Assembly: GCA_036365145.1 (NCBI GenBank)
Contig: JAEOAD010000029.1
Location: 22,243,001-22,307,000 of the forward strand
Direction: 5' to 3'
Length of the DNA: 64,000 nt
From: Orientallactaga sibirica
Taxonomy: Eukaryota; Chordata; Mammalia; Rodentia; Dipodidae
The position numbers were made by a program, and so were the translations under genes. Under the pieces are notes generated by a model. The model was not told the DNA's origin. It did no database searches and saw nothing but the letters and a program-made list of their open reading frames with translations. Each line of letters begins with the position of its first letter. Within the stretch, counting starts at the first letter, position 1. Positions 22,098 through 33,854 of this stretch are shown here, piece after piece.

Positions 22098-22392
22098 GAT
22101 GCCTGCAGAGATAAATCAGTGAGAAAAGTAAGCATGAGGATCTGAGTTCCTGCTCCAGAACCCAAACTCTCACAACAAAGTTGGGCATTATGGTGTGTGC
22201 TTCTAATCTCAACACGGGGGAGGTGGAGACAGGAGGATTCCTGTGGCTTGCTGAACAATTTAGTCTACTTGGCAAGCTCATGAGAGACCTTGTCTCAAAA
22301 AGCAACAACAAATAAAGTGTGGACAGCGCATGAGAGGAATGACACCTGATGTTGTCCTTTGACCTCTGTGTGCATGCACACACACACACATG
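22098..22392 (+). mobile_element. B4-type SINE
   Basis: GATGCCTGCAGAGATAAATC head, TTGGGCATTATGGTGTGTGC, TCATGAGAGACCTTGTCTC, GATGTTGTCCTTTGACC and a CACACA tail. Confidence 0.8.
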
Positions 22393-22554
22393 AACACACA
22401 CATAAATTCACACTCATAAAACCAAAGCAAAAACAACTAAAAGGGATGGCATTCTCATCCCTTGACAGACTGGTTTGCTTTGGCAATCAAGCAAGGATCT
22501 CCACTTTTCCTTCTCAGTTCTCATTATATTCATAGCATTAAAAATGCTTCCCTC

Positions 22555-22825
22555 GGGCTGGAGAGATGGCTTAGCGGTTAAGGCGCCTGCCTGCTAAGCC
22601 TAAGAATCCTGGTTCCAATCTCCAGGTCCCACGTTTAGCCAGATGCAAAGTGAGGCAAGGGCGCAATGCCGAACTTGCCCACAAGGGGGCGCACACATCT
22701 GGATTTCGGTCACAGCAGCTGAGAAACTGCTGTAGTGCCCATCTCTATCTGTCTCCCTCTCCCTCTCTGTCTGTCTCTCTCTCTCTCTCTGTCTGTCTCT
22801 CTCCAAAAATAAATAAAATTAAAAA
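22555..22825 (+). mobile_element. DIP SINE, subfamily with internal insertion
   Basis: Exact 15-bp target duplication AAAAATGCTTCCCTC at 22540-22554 and 22826-22840. Carries the extra block (AAGTGAGGCAAGGGCGCAAT... to TTGCCCA) between the AGATGC and CAAGGGGGCGC motifs. Several CpGs remain, so it is young. A-box TGGCTTAGCGG is intact. Confidence 0.95.
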
Positions 22826-23029
22826 AAAAATGCTTCCCTCCAAAATCTTTCTATTCATTGCTAAAAGTTACTGCTGGGCTATGTTAGAAAAATGAAAACG
22901 AACAAACAAAACAAAAACAATGTAAAGATGTAGTGGCTCCATTGATCCTTCTCCAGTCCTTCTTCAGGTCAAAGTTTCCCCTACTTTTTAAACAGTGCAT
23001 TTAGACACAAGCTATTCTTTAAAAATAAT

Positions 23030-23030
23030 T

Positions 23031-23077
<47 letters not shown>

Positions 23078-23240
23078 CCACTCAAATGGATGTGCCAGGG
23101 CCTTTTGTCACTGTAAAAGAATGCCAGACATTTGTGCCAATTTTGCATGTGGTTTGCACAGGCAGCTTGGAAGTTGAACCCAGGCTGACAGACTTGGCTA
23201 ATAAGCACCTTTAACTGCTGAGTCATCTTCCTAGCCTCCA
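23030..23240 (-). mobile_element. DIP SINE with (TG)n replacing the GA-run
   Basis: Antisense, diverged copy (CCAGGGCCTTTTGTCACTG, TTGAACCCAGGCTGAC, head AGTCATCTTCCTAGCC). Its CT/GA section has become an uninterrupted TG tract at 23037-23075. Confidence 0.78.
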
Positions 23241-24155
23241 GATGCTAGTCCTGATTTAAATGCTATTCCTATGGAGGAGGTGTCTGCTGGGTGCAAGTCC
23301 TTTTGATAGGAGCACATTTTGTTGAGTGGCATTTTGGTGATAAAGCAACCACCACTAACAACCCTCACCTTCATGTTGTCTCAGTTTGGCTTCACATGTG
23401 ATCATGCACATTTAGCAGAGCTTATCTTTGAATAGTAGTTATGATGGGTGGAGTGTTTCAGAAGCCATTAGATAGGTATCCAGAGATTAAGTCTGTGAAT
23501 TTCTAGCGCTATGCTTTGGCCCTTACCTCCCACCAGGCTGGCAGCCTCATGATCTTTGGGTTTTCTGTTTTTACTGGCTGTTAATTGTTAATAGATTTCC
23601 AGGTGTGGGTCATGCTGTGTAAGCATCAATCCTTCATTTAGGAAGGTCTGAGGCTGTCCATGATTGTGAAAAGACAGGTGATAAACCAAACTGGAGAAAT
23701 CTCAGCATCCTCACTAAAAATGCCAAGTGCAGTAATGCTTCTGGTAGTAAAAGAAAAATTTATTAGTGAGAGAACAAACTCACACAGTGAAAAAATAGAG
23801 TGAAGTGGGGAAGGTGAGAGAAAGAAAGCCGGGAAAGAAGCTGACAAATGAAAAACCATTTAAGAAATCACAGCTATTTTACAAAGATGACTTAGGGATC
23901 AGGCATGGGAGAATTGTACATTTTTCTTGTGCTTGAGACGAGGACAAAGGGAAGGCATTTAGAGTGAGCCTTTTAATATTTCTACTTGAGGATATGTATG
24001 ATAAGAAGCTTTGTTATCCTCTGTGTCAGGATTCCGGACATATTGGTGCAGAGTTCTACAGCTGTAACCCTAATGCCAATTCAACTGCTGCCTGCTTTCA
24101 GAGGGCTTGCAAGCTAAGGAGGATTATCTGTATTTTCAGTGGTTGAAAAAGTCAA
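23241..24155. other. Unassigned stretch; possible antisense LTR remnant
   Basis: Around 23640-23850 the - strand reads CACTAATAAATTTTTC after a CT-rich segment, reminiscent of an LTR polyadenylation/R region. There is no TG...CA frame or target duplication, so this is not claimed. Confidence 0.3.
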
Positions 24156-24159
24156 AGGA

Positions 24160-24385
24160 AGCATATTTTGTCACATGTGGAAACTAATGGGAATACAAAT
24201 TTCAGTATGAAAAAATAACATTTCATAGGGACATAGTTATACCCTTTGGTTTATGCATTGTCTATGACTGCTTCTTCATTAAAATGACTGAGCTAAAGAG
24301 TTGCAATAAAAGCTGTGTGATGCAGAGCCTGAAATACTCACTCCTGGCCCTTCACAGAACAGAGTTGTGAACTTCTGTATTGGTC
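24160..24385 (+). mobile_element. Charlie-group hAT DNA transposon fragment
   Basis: Blocks TCACATGTGGAAACTAATGG, ACAAATTTCAGTATG, TTATGCATTGTCTATGACTG, CTGAAATACTCACTCCTGGC and CCTTCACAGAACAGAGTTGT follow a widespread eutherian MER-type hAT consensus in order. No transposase is present. Confidence 0.55.
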
Positions 24386-24664
24386 TGTTGAATTGGATTA
24401 ATCATCAGTTAGTTGTTATACACTATGTTGTCTTCTCATGAGTCTAGCCTTCTTTGGTCCAGTCTTCCCTTCACAGGAGCTAATCCTCTTACCCACCTGC
24501 TCATTCATTCACCCACGTAGAAGATTGTGAGGATTTACCTCATGGCAGAATGCACACTAGGCTCTGTAAGTGATATAAAAATGCATCCAATCTTGTCTCT
24601 GCCCTTGCATTCATAATTGTAATATGTTACCCAGTCCAGGAGATGACTCTTTTTACTTTGCATA

Positions 24665-24960
24665 TATATATGGTTTGTGGGTGCATATGCATGGATGTGC
24701 ACATACATGTGGAGGCCAGAGGTTGGCATCAGATGTCAATTGCTTTCTATGTTATTTTTTGAGACACTTCACCTAGAGCTTACTGGTTCAGCTAGACTAG
24801 CTAGACAGAAAGCCCTACAGATTCTCTTGTCTCTGCCTCTCAAGCGCTGGGATCCTGGTGTGCACCATCACACCAGATTTTATCTTGGTGCTTGGACCAG
24901 AATTCAGGTTTCTGTGCTTATAGCCAAACACTTTAAAGAGGAAGCCATCTTCCCAGCCTC
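24665..24960 (-). mobile_element. B4-type SINE
   Basis: Antisense: GTGGAGGCCAGAGGTTGGCA, CTCAAGCGCTGGGATCC, TGTGCACCATCACACC, ending in CCATCTTCCCAGCC. Long but diverged. Confidence 0.75.
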
Positions 24961-25755
24961 TGAATCCTTAATAAGACACTGATCCTTCATTCATATCATT
25001 AACTAATAATGGTGGACATTTTGGTCTGGGAATAGGAGATATGATTTAGAGGTGAAACAAAACATAGGAGTAATGAAGAAGATCTCCCTTCAGACTAGCC
25101 CCAAATCCTTTGGTAGTTGTCACTCTGCCTGAGCATCATAGTACAGAGCTGTGAGGTCTGAAAGGTTAGTGGTGAGTACAGTCACAATAGAGTCATTTTG
25201 TAACAGCATCTTGGAAAGCAGTATAATGCTTTCTCTCTCAAATTATTTAGACCAATCTTTACTAACCCCAATTTAGAGAAATTCCTGCTCACTGCATTTC
25301 TGGCTTCAGCACTTGGCAAGAAGTTTTCACTGAAAGCCAGGAGACTATCAGCAAGATGTTGTAGAAGTTGATAGTTGGTAAAGTATTGGATAGGATTTTT
25401 AATGTTTCCTTTAGACTTCATAAATTCAATAAATGAAAACCCCAATTTCTTATGAATGGAAGGTTTCTTAACATTTGATACAGCTTGCTGTAGGAAAGAT
25501 AGAGTATCACACGTAAGATAACTCAATTGTGACCCTCGTTTTATAGATGGGGAAACCTAGTGAAATGAAAGCTTGCATAACATGTTATAGAGTTGTCATT
25601 CTTGGACCATACCCCAAATTCTTAGTTCTGACTGCTGTGTACCTCACTCCCAAGATGATGAGCAGCAAAGTTGAAGAAGTTTCACAGAGAATATCTATAT
25701 GTTCATGTTTTAATTCATCTGATATAACAAAATATTTTCAGCTGAATGCTGTCTA
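24961..25755. other. Unassigned stretch
   Basis: No repeat recognised. A 114-codon antisense frame (25182-25526) is open but resembles no family. Confidence 0.45.
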
Positions 25756-25759
25756 AAAC

Positions 25760-25942
25760 ATATTTATGGGAAAGAGAAAGAGTGGGTATGGACATGCCAG
25801 GGCCTCCTGCCACTGCAAAGGAACTTCAGACATATGTGCCACTTTATGTGTCTGGCTTTATGTTGGGTACTGGGGAATGAAACTTTGGACATCAGGTGTG
25901 CAAGCAAGTGCTTTTAACTTCTGAGCCATCTCTCCAGCCCCT
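25760..25942 (-). mobile_element. DIP SINE
   Basis: Short, diverged antisense copy: GACATGCCAGGGCCTCC, ACTTCAGACATATGTGCCAC, head CATCTCTCCAGCCCC. Confidence 0.85.
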
Positions 25943-25959
25943 GGATACTTTAAAAAAAA

Positions 25960-26292
25960 TCTTTGCATATGTATGTGTGTATGAGAGTATGTTTAATTGT
26001 GTAAGGCTCACCTGTGTCATGGCATATGTGTGGAGGTTAGAGGACAACCATGGATGTCTGACTTTGCTTTCTACATTGCCTGAGGCAGAGTCTTTTCTTC
26101 TCTGCTAATATGCCAGGGGAGGTGGCCTGCTAGCTTCCAAGGTTCTCTTGTGTCTGTCTCCCCTCTCACTGTAGGAGTATTGGGATTATGGACATGTACT
26201 ACTATGCCTGTCTTTATGCAGGTTCTAGGGATCAAGGTCAGGTCTTCATGCTTGTGTGGCAAGAGCTTCACCCATCAAACAATCTCCAGCCC
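25960..26292 (-). mobile_element. B4-type SINE
   Basis: Antisense: GTGTGGAGGTTAGAGGACAA, TATTGGGATTATGGACATG, TCTAGGGATCAAGGTCAGG, ending CAATCTCCAGCCC. It directly follows a DIP copy in the same orientation. Confidence 0.72.
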
Positions 26293-26754
26293 TGCGTTGG
26301 TACTTATCAGCTTTATTTCTTGTGATTCTGGAAGGCATGTCTCTGGGGCCCCTTTTAAAGGATGCTAATTCTGTTCATAAGGGTTTGGCTTTCATTATCT
26401 CATCAGCCCCTCAAAGGATTCATGTACAAATACCTTACTTGAGGGTAGATTTCATTACCAAGATGTAAGGACATACAAAGATTCAGACCATGAAACCAAT
26501 AATTTCAATTTTATAATTATTATTGTTCTGTATTTTTATTGATCAGAAATCTATCCATCCTATTTTCAAAGGCTTACAAAGGATGTCATTGCTATATATA
26601 CACTTAGGTTCTTCATCACCTATATTATTACCCAAGGTTTCATGTTTATTTATGTCTTTTATAAGGAATATATATATATATATGTATAGGCTTTGATAAA
26701 TGCATGCATCTATATATCCCACTTACACAATACTTTGCTTTTCCCATTTTTAAA
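26293..26754. other. No recognised feature
   Basis: AT-rich, with a short (AT)n at about 26669-26687. Confidence 0.5.
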
Positions 26755-26972
26755 ATTTACTTATTTGACAATGACAGACAGAGAGAGAAAGAAGCAGAGA
26801 GAGAGAGAGAGAGAATGGGCGCATCAGGGCCTACAGCCACTGCAAATGAACCCCAGATGCATGTACCACCTTGTGCATCTGGCACACATGGGTACTGGGG
26901 AATCGAGCCTTGAGCCAGGGTCCTTAGACTTCACAAGCAAGCACTTAACCACTAAGTCATCTTTCCAGCCCC
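26755..26972 (-). mobile_element. DIP SINE
   Basis: Antisense copy with a GA run, GGGCGCATCAGGGCC and head CATCTTTCCAGCCCC. Imperfect flank duplication (CTTTTCCCATTTTTAAA/CTTTTCCATTTTAAA). Two overlapping frames through it (69 and 159 codons) are artefacts. Confidence 0.9.
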
Positions 26973-28825
26973 CCTTTTCCATTTTAAAGATTTCAAAATA
27001 TGCTTCATCTTACTTAAATCATCAACTTAAAAACATTTCCTGTGGAAAATGTACTTTCTTTTTTCAAACACATTTTCACAGGAAACAGATTTGTGAAACA
27101 GTAAGCTGGAATTTTAAAAGTGGGTCTTATAAAGTATGGTGCTCAGCTAGACTTCTAAGGTCCTCTGTGTAAGTTGAAATTCATGGTTGATGAAGAATCA
27201 AGGTCAGGAGAACACACTAGTATGAGGCAGGGATGGAGGTATTCAAAGGGAATATAGACAGGCTACAGAAACTTATAGGCTATTCAGAATTATTCCTACC
27301 TCTCAGTACATGTTCAACATTTGATATAGTCCCATCTCTACACTCTGCATGTATAAAAACCAGATTACATATAAAATTTCAACTACATCAGATAAGGTAT
27401 AAAAAGGAAATCTTCCTCTCTGTAAAAAGTGACATTTTTTTTTCCTTCTTTTGGTGTGGGAATGCTCTATTTTGCCGCTGTCCTTAACCTTGCAACTAAG
27501 GAAGCAAATCAGAAAATCTAGAGCAGTTTTGTTTGAGGGACAGATGCAAAAAATCATATTCTACACTTCCTTCCAGGGCTCTCTTCCCACACATCCTGCA
27601 GGGTATGTGAGCTCACACCACAGGCACGCACTTGCACACACATGTACTTTGGTTGAATTAAGAATCAACTGAGAAATGAACAGCTAGGAAACATTTGGTG
27701 CCTAAAGCTGTGGGTTGCTAACCATTCAATGCAGACTCTGGGTATAATGGCCTCTCCATGGGAAAATCTGCACCAACAAGTATGAGAAATTCAAAACACT
27801 TTAACTGTAAAGTGTTTGAATCAAAGGTAGAGATAAATCATAGCTGGACCTGGTGCAACCCCTTTCTTTGACACGTGACCCGATTGGTCTGACCATGGGG
27901 GTTAGATTTGTCAAGGGTAGTCACAAATCCATGGTAGCCAAAGGTCTACTCCCTAGCTGGCTTCTTGGACAGAATTGATGGGAACAGGCAGTGAAGTCAG
28001 AAAAGCAGTACCTTGCTTTTAAAGCAGAAAAGGGAAAAGTTGAAAGAATAGAAAAGGAGAATATTCTGAAAATATTTCTGTGGGAACTCTAAGAAACCTT
28101 TGTAGAGAAAAGAGAACATTTTAGAAACAGCTGGGCCTTGAGCCAAGGCAAATGGACAAAAGTGAGGAATGTGCTCTCCAGTGTAAATAAAATCCAGTTG
28201 CTGACTGGCTGTGGAAGTGTGGTAGGAACATGCTAGTTATTGAGTCAGGTACCATTTCTTAAGTGTTAACATTTGCACTTTGTGTCTATGACTGGCTGAC
28301 TCAGGAGAGTTGCATCTACCAGGGACTGGGGTCAAAGCTGACCTCTTTTCTAAGGCCAGTCTAAAATCCCTAATAAGAACCTGCAATAGATTAATGTGCA
28401 GAAGAGAGTGAGTGGTGCTACTATGTTGCAGTCCTGAGAGTTCACAGAATGACTTGAGAAAGCTGAGCTGATTGATGGTTAGAATTCAAAACACTAGCCT
28501 GGATGAGAGAACTCACTAGCTTTTCGATTGGCCAGAATCAAAAGTCATAAGAACCACAAGAGGGGGAGAATGTGAAAATGAAACAGAACATTAAGATGAA
28601 AAGAAATGCACATACTCCCTGATTACAATCAGAGCTGGCTATTTTTAGCACATTTCTGATGAGTCTGCTGCATTGTACTTCAGACCAGACTGGCATAATA
28701 TGTGGTATTTTCTGTGGCCAGTAGCTGAAGAAATGGATCTCTACAGAAGTATGTGTGCAGGCAGCACTGTGGCTGACATCTATTCACATATACAAGAAGC
28801 AAGCATGTTCCCTAATAATTTGATA
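26973..28825. other. Long unassigned stretch
   Basis: About 1.85 kb with no repeat I can name and no gene. It ends at the target site of the MaLR element. Confidence 0.5.
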
Positions 28826-28830
28826 TGTGC

Positions 28831-29180
28831 TGTGGTGGTTTGATTCAGGTGTTCCCCATAAACTTAGGTGTTCTGAATGCCAGGTTCCCAGCTGATGGAG
28901 ATTTGGGAATTAATGCCTCCTGGAGGCAGTGTATTATTGGGGGTGGGCTTATGGTTTTTATACCCAGTGTCCCCTTGCCAGTGTTTGGCACACTCTACTG
29001 TTGTTATTGTCAACCTTATGTTGACCAGGGGGGTGATGTTCCACCCTCTCCTCATGCCTTTGTTTCCCCTTGCTATCAAGGGGCTTCCTCTAGAGTCTGT
29101 AAGCCAAAATAAACCCTTTATTCCCCAAATCTGCTCTTGGCCAGGTAATTTCTTCCAGCAATGTGATCCTGACTGCAACA
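28831..29180 (+). repeat. 5' LTR of the MaLR element
   Basis: 350 bp, TGTGGTGGTTTGATT... to ...GACTGCAACA. Polyadenylation signal AATAAA in CCAAAATAAACCC near 29107. Confidence 0.92.
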
Positions 29181-29186
29181 GTGCAC

Positions 29187-29204
29187 TTGGTACCAAGGAG
29201 TGGT
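29187..29204 (+). other. MaLR primer-binding site (tRNA-Leu type)
   Basis: TTGGTACCAAGGAGTGGT starts six bases after the 5' LTR and closely matches the TGGTACCAGGAGTG-type site used by ERVL/MaLR elements for tRNA-Leu priming. Confidence 0.8.
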
Positions 29205-29690
29205 GTCATTTGCTGCTAGACACCTGACTGAGTGACTTTAACCTTTTGGAGCTGATTTTCAAGAGGAATGTGGAAGGTTTTGAACTCTTGGCGTAAGAGA
29301 TGCCTTGCAGTGCTGTAAGAACCGCTTGATGGACTATTCTGGTCAGAGTTGAAAAACCTGAATGCAGTAAGAACTAAGGACTGTGAGATGTGGCTTATGA
29401 GGGTGAAAAAGAGCTTTGCCTGGACTGGGCTAGAAGCAGTTTGTGTGAGAGACTTGCTGTTATTTCCATGTCAGAATTTGTGCAGGACTGCATTACATAG
29501 AAATGGACTGGTGTGTGCAAAGAGATATGACACAGAAATGAAATATTTTGGCTAAAACTGCTAACTGTTTAGCAGCAATTGTATGAGAGATTACAACTAT
29601 TGAGATTGGGCCAGCTGACCTGCATCTGGACAATAGAAAAAATGCAATCTTGAAGGGACCTGAATGCTGAAGGATTGTCCTATTTTAAAA

Positions 29691-29930
29691 TATATTTTAA
29701 ATTATTTATTTATTTATTAATTCGAGAGAGAGAGAGAGATACAGAAATAGGCAGGTAGAGAGAGAGAGAGAGAATGGGCACGCCAGAGCCTCTAGCCACT
29801 GCAAACGAACTACAGATGCATGTGCCCCCTTATGCATCTGGCTTACATGGGTCCTGGAGAATCGAGCCTCAAACTGGGATCCTTAGGCTTCACAGGCAAG
29901 CATTTAACCACTAAGCCATCTCTCCAGCCC
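29691..29930 (-). mobile_element. DIP SINE inside the MaLR internal region
   Basis: Target duplication TTGTCCTATTTTAAAA at 29675-29690, repeated from 29931 with one extra T. Two GA runs and an intact CATCTCTCCAGCCC head. It postdates the MaLR. Confidence 0.95.
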
Positions 29931-30589
29931 TTGTCCTATTTTTAAAAGTCTGCTTTATTCCCCTCTGGATTATCAAATTGGCACTCCACCTGGTATTATG
30001 GAGTATAAGTAATGCAGGAAAGACAGGGTTATTGAATTTGCAACATGGTCTTGTGTTTTGAAAATGGCCATGGGCAGTGTGAAGTAGGTTTGCTGGTTTA
30101 CTTACATGGCGGCCCAATGGAGCTGGGAGGGATGGACTGTGGTTTTCAGTGGAGACCCAGTGGAGATGCTGGGACCATGAGGTAGCTGCTAAGGAGAGCC
30201 ACTGGCCCCAGGATGAAGTTTTCCAGGACTGTGAGTAGCCTAGCTGGAGGGGTGGAATTGGAATTCCAGAGACTTGTTGCTGGTTAGAATGATCAGACTT
30301 GGAGATTTGTCACTGACTAGAGTTGCTGGACTTGGAGCTAGAGTTTGATGTATGCCCTGTTTAAATTGGATGAATATTTCTGTGCTATGCCCAATGCCAC
30401 CTTTGCAGTGTGAATGTTTATTCTGTGCCATTCTGTTTTTTTTTTTTTTTTTTTTGGTTTATTTTTGGTATTATGGACTATGGGCATGTTTGACCATCAC
30501 TGGGATTGGTAAACCTATGGGGACTTTTAAAGTTGGAAAAATGCATTGGAATCATGTATGGTTATGAGTTTAAGGGGGCCAGGGCAGAA

Positions 30590-30935
30590 TGTGATGGTTT
30601 GATTATGGTATCCCCCATAAACTTAGGTGTTCTGAACTCTAGATTCCCAGCTGATGGAGATTTGGGAATTAATGCCTCCTGGAGGCGGTGTGTTTTGGGG
30701 GTGGGCTGATGGATCGTATAGCCAGTTTTCCCTTGCCCGTGTTTGGCACACTCACCTGTTACTATTGTCCACCTTACGTTGGCCAGGGGGTGATATCCAC
30801 CCTCTCCTCATGCCATCGTTTCCCCTGCCATGATGGAGCTTCCCCTTGAGTCTGTAAGCCAAAATAAACCTCGTTTTATCAAAAGCTGCTCTTGGTTGGG
30901 TGATTGCTGCCAGCAATGCAAACCTGACTGCAACA
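30590..30935 (+). repeat. 3' LTR of the MaLR element
   Basis: 346 bp, TGTGATGGTTTGATT... to ...GACTGCAACA. The purine-rich TAAGGGGGCCAGGGCAGAA just upstream is the likely polypurine tract. AATAAA near 30862. Confidence 0.92.
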
Positions 30936-30940
30936 TGTGC

Positions 30941-32148
30941 ATATATCATACTTATCAACTGAGTTTCAATAATTAATATTGTTTTCTAAAGAATAAAGTA
31001 TTTATACTCCAAACTATGATTTAGATGCAGCTAGGTGGATCACAGCCAGAACTAGAGTGAATACTGATGAGATCTCCATCACAGATTCCAGAGGAAGGTT
31101 ACCTGACTTTATTGGAGGTGAGCTTTGGTAAGGGTAGAGAGTATCTTCAAAGACACAACCATAGACAAAAGATACAAAATCATGATCTGCCCCCACAAAT
31201 ACACTCCATAAGGAAATGGGCATATTATGGAAAAATCTTATCCTAACTCTATAGAGAAAGCTACAAATACTTCTTCCAATATACATTTAGAAGTTGCAGT
31301 TTCCTTCAACAGACATTTAAATATCTCCCTTTAATCCTGATATAATGTACCATAAGTTAGATTTTTTTTTTACCTGTTTCTTTGTCATCTGCAACTAATG
31401 AAATGTTTCCCATAGACTAGATACTTCTGGAGATGAGAGAAAGAGAGAGAAAGAGGGCAAGAGAGAGATAAATAAGAAAGGGGAGGAAGGGGAGGAGAAA
31501 GAAGAGAAGATGAGGAAGGCAAACTTCTGCTAAAAGGAAAATGTAAGAAACACACCATTCATCAACAATAGTCACCATCTATAACTAAGGGATACAATGA
31601 GGCATGGATTCCAGCTAGGGTAAATTGAGTTGGAACATCCCAAAGATATTTTCTATAACATTAAGTAGCTCCTTTGTGCCTCTAGGAGTTGGTTTCCAAG
31701 ACATTATTAGTTAAGAATGATACCCTGACATTGGAACATCATCAAGTTTTAATATAGTTTCTTGACAGTGGTGGCTACTATCTTACATAGGGGCAATGGT
31801 TTTTTCATCAAATGCATGAGTAACTTAAGGGGAAATGAATATGAGTTATTCTTCTTTTGACTGACAGGATTTAATCTGTTCCCTACAATCTTTATTATTT
31901 AAAGTCAGGCTACCCCTGTGAGTACTGGCTACATTCCTTGTGGACATAGATCATAACTGTGATATTCATAGCAGTCCTGTGCTTAGATTAGTCCAACCAG
32001 TGATTCCCAAGCCCAGCATCAACATCTCCCAAAGAAAGAGCTATGAACTTGCCCTCTATCTGAGTTATGTTAAAGAGGGTTAGCTAAATGGCAACTTTCA
32101 GTGAGGTTTCCTGTGGCCTTCTGATTTCCACAATTTTATGGCTTTAAG
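30941..32148. other. Unassigned stretch
   Basis: No repeat recognised except a GA-rich run at about 31433-31510. A 90-codon antisense frame (31014-31286) is open and hydrophobic in places, but I cannot link it to a family. Confidence 0.45.
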
Positions 32149-32160
32149 AAAAGGCTTTGG

Positions 32161-32440
32161 GGGGCTGAGGAGATGGCTTAGCAGTTAAATGCTTGCCTAT
32201 GAAGCCTAAGGACCCCGGTTCAAGGCTCGATTCTCCAGGACCCACGTAAACCAGATGCACAAGGGGGTGCATGCATCTGGAGTTTGTTTGCAGTGGCTGG
32301 AGACCCTGGCGCACCCATTCTCTCTCTCCTTCTCTCTCTCTCTCTACCTGCCTATTTCTGTATCTCTCTCTCTCAAATAAAAATAAATAAATAAATAAAA
32401 TAAAATAAAATAAAATAAAATAAAATAAAATAAAAAAAAT
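32161..32440 (+). mobile_element. DIP SINE with (TAAAA)n tail
   Basis: Exact 12-bp target duplication AAAAGGCTTTGG at 32149-32160 and 32441-32452. Near-consensus body with GGACCCCGGTTCAAGGCTCG, a longer form between B-box and body. The tail is a TAAAA microsatellite at about 32393-32435. Confidence 0.95.
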
Positions 32441-32527
32441 AAAAGGCTTTGGTAAAATTTGATCACTGTGAATATCATCTCATAATGGTTTAGTTTTTGA
32501 AAAGTTTGCGTGGTCAGAATTTTCTTT

Positions 32528-32700
32528 TTTTCTTTTTATATTTTTCATTTTTTTGGGTTTTTCAAGGCAGGGTCTCACTTTGGCCCAGGCTGACCTGGAA
32601 TTAACTATGTAGTCTCAGGGTGGCCTCGAACTCATGGTAATCCTCCTACCTCTGCCTCCTGAGTGCTGGGATTAAAGGCGTGTGCCACCACGCCCAGCTG
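32528..32700 (-). mobile_element. B1 SINE
   Basis: Flanks AGAATTTTCTTTT and AGAATTTTCTTCTTTT form the target duplication. Body near consensus. Confidence 0.93.
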
Positions 32701-32714
32701 AGAATTTTCTTCTT

Positions 32715-33055
32715 TTGTTCACGATTCTTCACTGGATGAGGGGAAATTTAGATCTCTTTTTAATTATGCTTTGATGAAAGAAGCAGTATGTCTAGTTGAA
32801 TGACTTAGAGTCCTGTAGCATTGTAGCAATGATCACATATCCCAGCTCCAGACACTTAATGGCTATTCTGTATTTAGTGAAGGACACAGAACTAGTCAAC
32901 CTGGTTCATCCTTTGGACAGCTGGATACAAGTCTTGGGAACCCAGTTACTAATACTTGATTTTGGTTTAGCAATGATTTAGAAGCTATACAGCACTCAGA
33001 ATGATCAATGAACTCTTACCTCAAACCATGCACAAAATTATTCGAAATATATTTT
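32715..33055. other. No recognised feature
   Basis: Short unassigned interval between SINEs. Confidence 0.5.
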
Positions 33056-33056
33056 A

Positions 33057-33365
33057 GCGCTGGGGAGACAGCTCAGTGGTAGAAATGTTTGCTGTGTATG
33101 CATGATGACCTGAGTTCGGATCCCCAGGACCCACATAAAGCCAGATGTGGTAGCATGTGTCTATTTCCCTAGTGTATCTGCAGTGAGGGAGAGGTAAAGA
33201 CAGGAAAAGCCACAGAAGCTCTTAGTTCAACTACCCTGGCATAGGAAGCAACATATGAGGAGCGCTGCCTCAAACAAAGTGAAAGGTGAGGTTCAACACC
33301 AAAGATTATCTTCTGACCTCCACATGTGTGCCATGGTATGTGTGCACCCTCACACACATGAACAC
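33057..33365 (+). mobile_element. B4-type SINE
   Basis: GCTGGGGAGACAGCTCAGTG head, GATGACCTGAGTTCGGATCC, AGCCAGATGTGGTAGCATG, TCTGACCTCCACATG, then a CACACA-rich tail. The head is among the best preserved of this family here. Confidence 0.82.
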
Positions 33366-33449
33366 ACATTACACACCAATACATTATATAGCTAAGGGTG
33401 GAGTTAAAACTGCAAAAAAATCTAAAAACATAAATATAACTTTAAAAAC

Positions 33450-33645
33450 ATTATATTATTTATGTATTTATTTTATTTATTTATTTGAGAGAGAAGTGGG
33501 GGCAGTGGGCCTCCTGCTGCTGCAAATGAACTCCAGATGCATGTGCCACCTTGTGTATCTGGCTTAAGTGGATACTGGGGAGCTGAACCTTGTCCTTTGG
33601 CTTTGTAGGCAAGTGCCTTAACCACTAAGCAATCTCTCTGGCCCC
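33450..33645 (-). mobile_element. DIP SINE
   Basis: Antisense copy from (TTTA)n to the head CAATCTCTCTGGCCCC. The GA run is very short. Confidence 0.9.
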
Positions 33646-33854
33646 TAAATATACCTTTGATTTTGGGTCGGAGTAGTTTCCCAGATATGATACCAAGTGA
33701 ATGTGTCACAAAAGAAAAAAATACATAAATAAAACTTCATCAGTAGTAAAATAATTTAAGATAAAATAATCCCATTAATAAAATAAAAAGAACATATACC
33801 TTGAGAAAGACATTTGCATATGATCTAAATGACAAAACACTTATATCAAAATTT

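Larger units (their letters stand above)
28831..30935 (+). mobile_element. Complete MaLR element (LTR-internal-LTR)
   Basis: Two same-orientation LTRs (28831-29180 and 30590-30935) bound a 1.4-kb internal region. The whole is flanked by an exact 5-bp target duplication TGTGC (28826-28830 and 30936-30940), as expected of ERVL-type elements. A primer-binding site and a purine-rich tract sit in the right places. The internal region has no long frame, so the element is non-autonomous and was mobilised in trans. By eye the LTRs are roughly 85% identical, so the insertion is old. A DIP SINE later entered the internal region (29691-29930). Confidence 0.92.

Noticed and set aside
26693..27172. 159-codon + strand frame
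   Set aside because: Its first half translates an antisense DIP SINE with its GA run (Arg/Glu repeats). The remainder is unsupported.
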